DNA of 5,939 bases from an uncultured Collinsella sp. GTDB taxonomy: Bacteria; Actinomycetota; Coriobacteriia; Coriobacteriales; Coriobacteriaceae. Below, in pieces: positions 5,061-5,939 of this stretch (position 1 is the stretch's first letter; each line of letters begins with the position of its first letter). Under the pieces are notes generated by a model. It did no database searches, was not told the origin of the DNA, and saw only the letters and a list, made by a program, of their open reading frames with translations. The stretch lies in NCBI GenBank assembly GCA_900546085.1, contig URBS01000118.1:1-5939 (forward strand). The letters are read 5' to 3'. The position numbers and the translations under genes were made by a program.

Positions 5061-5765
5061 TCAGTCTTCGATTTCAGGGTTCAGAAAGTCGATGTCCTCG
5101 TCCTCGGGATGCGCGAGAGCCTGTTTAATGGCCACTCCGCCCTTAATGGAATAGATGACAGCCGTGAGCATGGAGAAGATCACGCCGCCGTACACAAAGA
5201 AGATGCCGAGGGGCACCGAGCTTCCGTTGAGGCCCGGGAAGGCCGTAAGGGTTGAAGGTAAAAGATGCAGGCCGTCAATAACGGGGAACCCGAGCAGCAT
5301 GAGCGAGAAGCCGGTCATGAGCAGTGCAGTGGCAATCTTTCCGGGAAAGACGACATCGATGGGGCGACGGTGATAATGACGAACGATAAGCGTGCCGATG
5401 CCCAGATAGATGTCGCGGCCAATAATGAGCACGCAGACCCAGATGGGCAGCTCTCCGCGGACCACCAGCCCAAGTACGCCGGTGAACAGCAGCGCACGGT
5501 CGCAGATGGGATCCATGACCTTGCCGAGCCACGAGACCGTCTTGGTCATGCGGGCGATCTGACCGTCCATCCAGTCGGTAGAGGCGGCAACGGCGTAGAT
5601 AACGATGGCGATGACGCGGTTGTTATCCGTCACAAACAGGTACAGAAATACCAGGGTGAGGATCAGGCGCGTAAAGGTGATGAAATTGGAGATCGTAAAG
5701 ATCTTATTCGACGGGTAATCGGAAGTGCCGATAAGCTCCTTTTTGATCTTCTTTTTGATGCCCAC
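5061..5765 (-). CDS. CDP-alcohol phosphatidyltransferase, PgsA-like
   Basis: This is an integral membrane enzyme that moves a phosphatidyl group from CDP-diacylglycerol to an alcohol, most likely glycerol 3-phosphate in phosphatidylglycerol synthesis. The family signature DxxDGxxAR-x8-GxxxDxxxD is complete: DWMDGQIAR (64-72), G81, D85 and D89, with the metal-binding aspartates intact. Around it are about six hydrophobic segments (near 28-46, 50-62, 92-105, 108-125, 142-162 and 184-206). The C-terminus is a short acidic tail. The 234 residues assume GTG 5765, preceded by GGGGGAG (5776-5770) and followed by a Lys-rich start typical of this family. An ATG at 5840 would add 25 unconvincing residues and place the promoter inside the gene. 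Substrate choice (phosphatidylglycerol phosphate, cardiolipin or inositol lipid) cannot be read from sequence alone. It heads the - strand cluster. Confidence 0.9.
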   Translation of the reverse strand: MGIKKKIKKELIGTSDYPSNKIFTISNFITFTRLILTLVFLYLFVTDNNRVIAIVIYAVAASTDWMDGQIARMTKTVSWLGKVMDPICDRALLFTGVLGLVVRGELPIWVCVLIIGRDIYLGIGTLIVRHYHRRPIDVVFPGKIATALLMTGFSLMLLGFPVIDGLHLLPSTLTAFPGLNGSSVPLGIFFVYGGVIFSMLTAVIYSIKGGVAIKQALAHPEDEDIDFLNPEIED

Positions 5766-5769
5766 AGGA

Positions 5770-5776
5770 CTCCCCC
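5770..5776 (-). promoter_or_regulatory. Ribosome binding site deciding the PgsA-like start
   Basis: GGGGGAG on the - strand lies four bases before GTG 5765 (six from its GGGGG core). No comparable site precedes the alternative ATG at 5840, where only a lone GGA is found nearby. Confidence 0.65.
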
Positions 5777-5801
5777 GCTGGTTAACGACAAAACTTTCGA
5801 T

Positions 5802-5830
5802 ACTATACCCGTTCCGGCGATGTCTATCCA
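5802..5830 (-). promoter_or_regulatory. Putative sigma-70 promoter of the pgsA-led cluster
   Basis: On the - strand, TGGATA (5830-5825, 4 of 6 to TTGACA) is followed after exactly 17 bp by TATAGT (5807-5802, 5 of 6 to TATAAT). Transcription would start near 5795, leaving about 30 bp of leader to GTG 5765. It is the best promoter match in front of the five-gene run, and its position also argues against the upstream ATG. Confidence 0.6.
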
Positions 5831-5900
5831 GCGTAAGCATAGAGAGTCCAGAGATGAGGAAGGCGCTTTTGGGCGGCGGTGGATTTCACATTCGTGTACA

Positions 5901-5939
5901 TCAGCCTCCAAACATGCCGAAAAATGTCGGTTTTGGAAG
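5901..5939 (-). CDS. Possible C-terminal end of an upstream gene (uncertain)
   Basis: From the right edge one - strand frame is open for 12 codons and ends in TGA 5903-5901, giving a tail that reads KPTFFGMFGG. It could be the end of the gene preceding the PgsA-like gene. Another - frame reads from the edge for about 37 codons to TAG (5828-5826) and includes VWRLMYTNVKSTAAQ, and it is equally unrecognisable. The 70 bp between this stop and the promoter show no terminator. Too little sequence is present to decide. Confidence 0.2.
   Translation of the reverse strand, partial: LPKPTFFGMFGG

Noticed and set aside
5901..5939. The CCAAAC...CCGA/TCGG...TTTTGG inverted repeat at the right edge as a terminator.
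   Set aside because: The paired segments are only 4-5 bp with unequal internal loops, and no proper T-run follows before the window ends.
1..5939. Signs of a novel defence, mobile or biosynthetic system.
   Set aside because: No integrase, transposase, toxin-antitoxin pair, CRISPR repeat, nuclease or clustered unknown genes were seen. The genes are mostly core or housekeeping families.

Overview
The window is a moderately GC-rich bacterial segment that looks like Coriobacteriia (Actinomycetota), probably a Collinsella-like gut anaerobe. The main reasons are an adjacent GarA/OdhI-type FHA gene and FtsR-type MerR gene, which are actinobacterial hallmarks, together with a secreted NlpC/P60 protein that has a coiled coil and a Pro/Thr linker, and a DUF1836 gene. 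The genus is inferred by recognition, not by alignment. Positions 1-51 are not genomic: they are an Illumina TruSeq P7 indexed adapter left on the end of the contig.

Left part (52-1946). After the adapter come about 70 bp of uncertain, AT-rich sequence and a rho-independent terminator (122-163). A monocistronic DUF1836 gene on the + strand follows (231-842). It converges on a DegV-family lipid-binding protein gene on the - strand (916-1782), and a strong bidirectional terminator (857-900) lies between them. Upstream of degV is a perfect 14-bp inverted repeat (1838-1872). A close relative of it sits in front of the DUF1836 gene, which makes it a candidate shared cis element.

Right part (1947-5939), all on the - strand and reading right to left: a CDP-alcohol phosphatidyltransferase (PgsA-like), a GarA/OdhI-like FHA protein, an FtsR-like MerR regulator, adenine phosphoribosyltransferase (apt), and a secreted NlpC/P60 peptidoglycan hydrolase. 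The NlpC/P60 gene ends at its own terminator (1881-1923). Gaps are 66, 3, 40 and 32 bp, so this is probably one operon-like run starting from a promoter at about 5802-5830. It links membrane phospholipid synthesis, a kinase-controlled metabolic switch, a division-gene regulator, purine salvage and cell-wall remodelling, which are growth-related functions.

No tRNA, rRNA, CRISPR array, insertion sequence or phage gene was seen. Nothing here amounts to a clearly new defence or mobile system. The points most worth a second look are the adapter, the repeated dyad element, the altered phospho-acceptor motif in the GarA homologue and the unusual DegV motifs.
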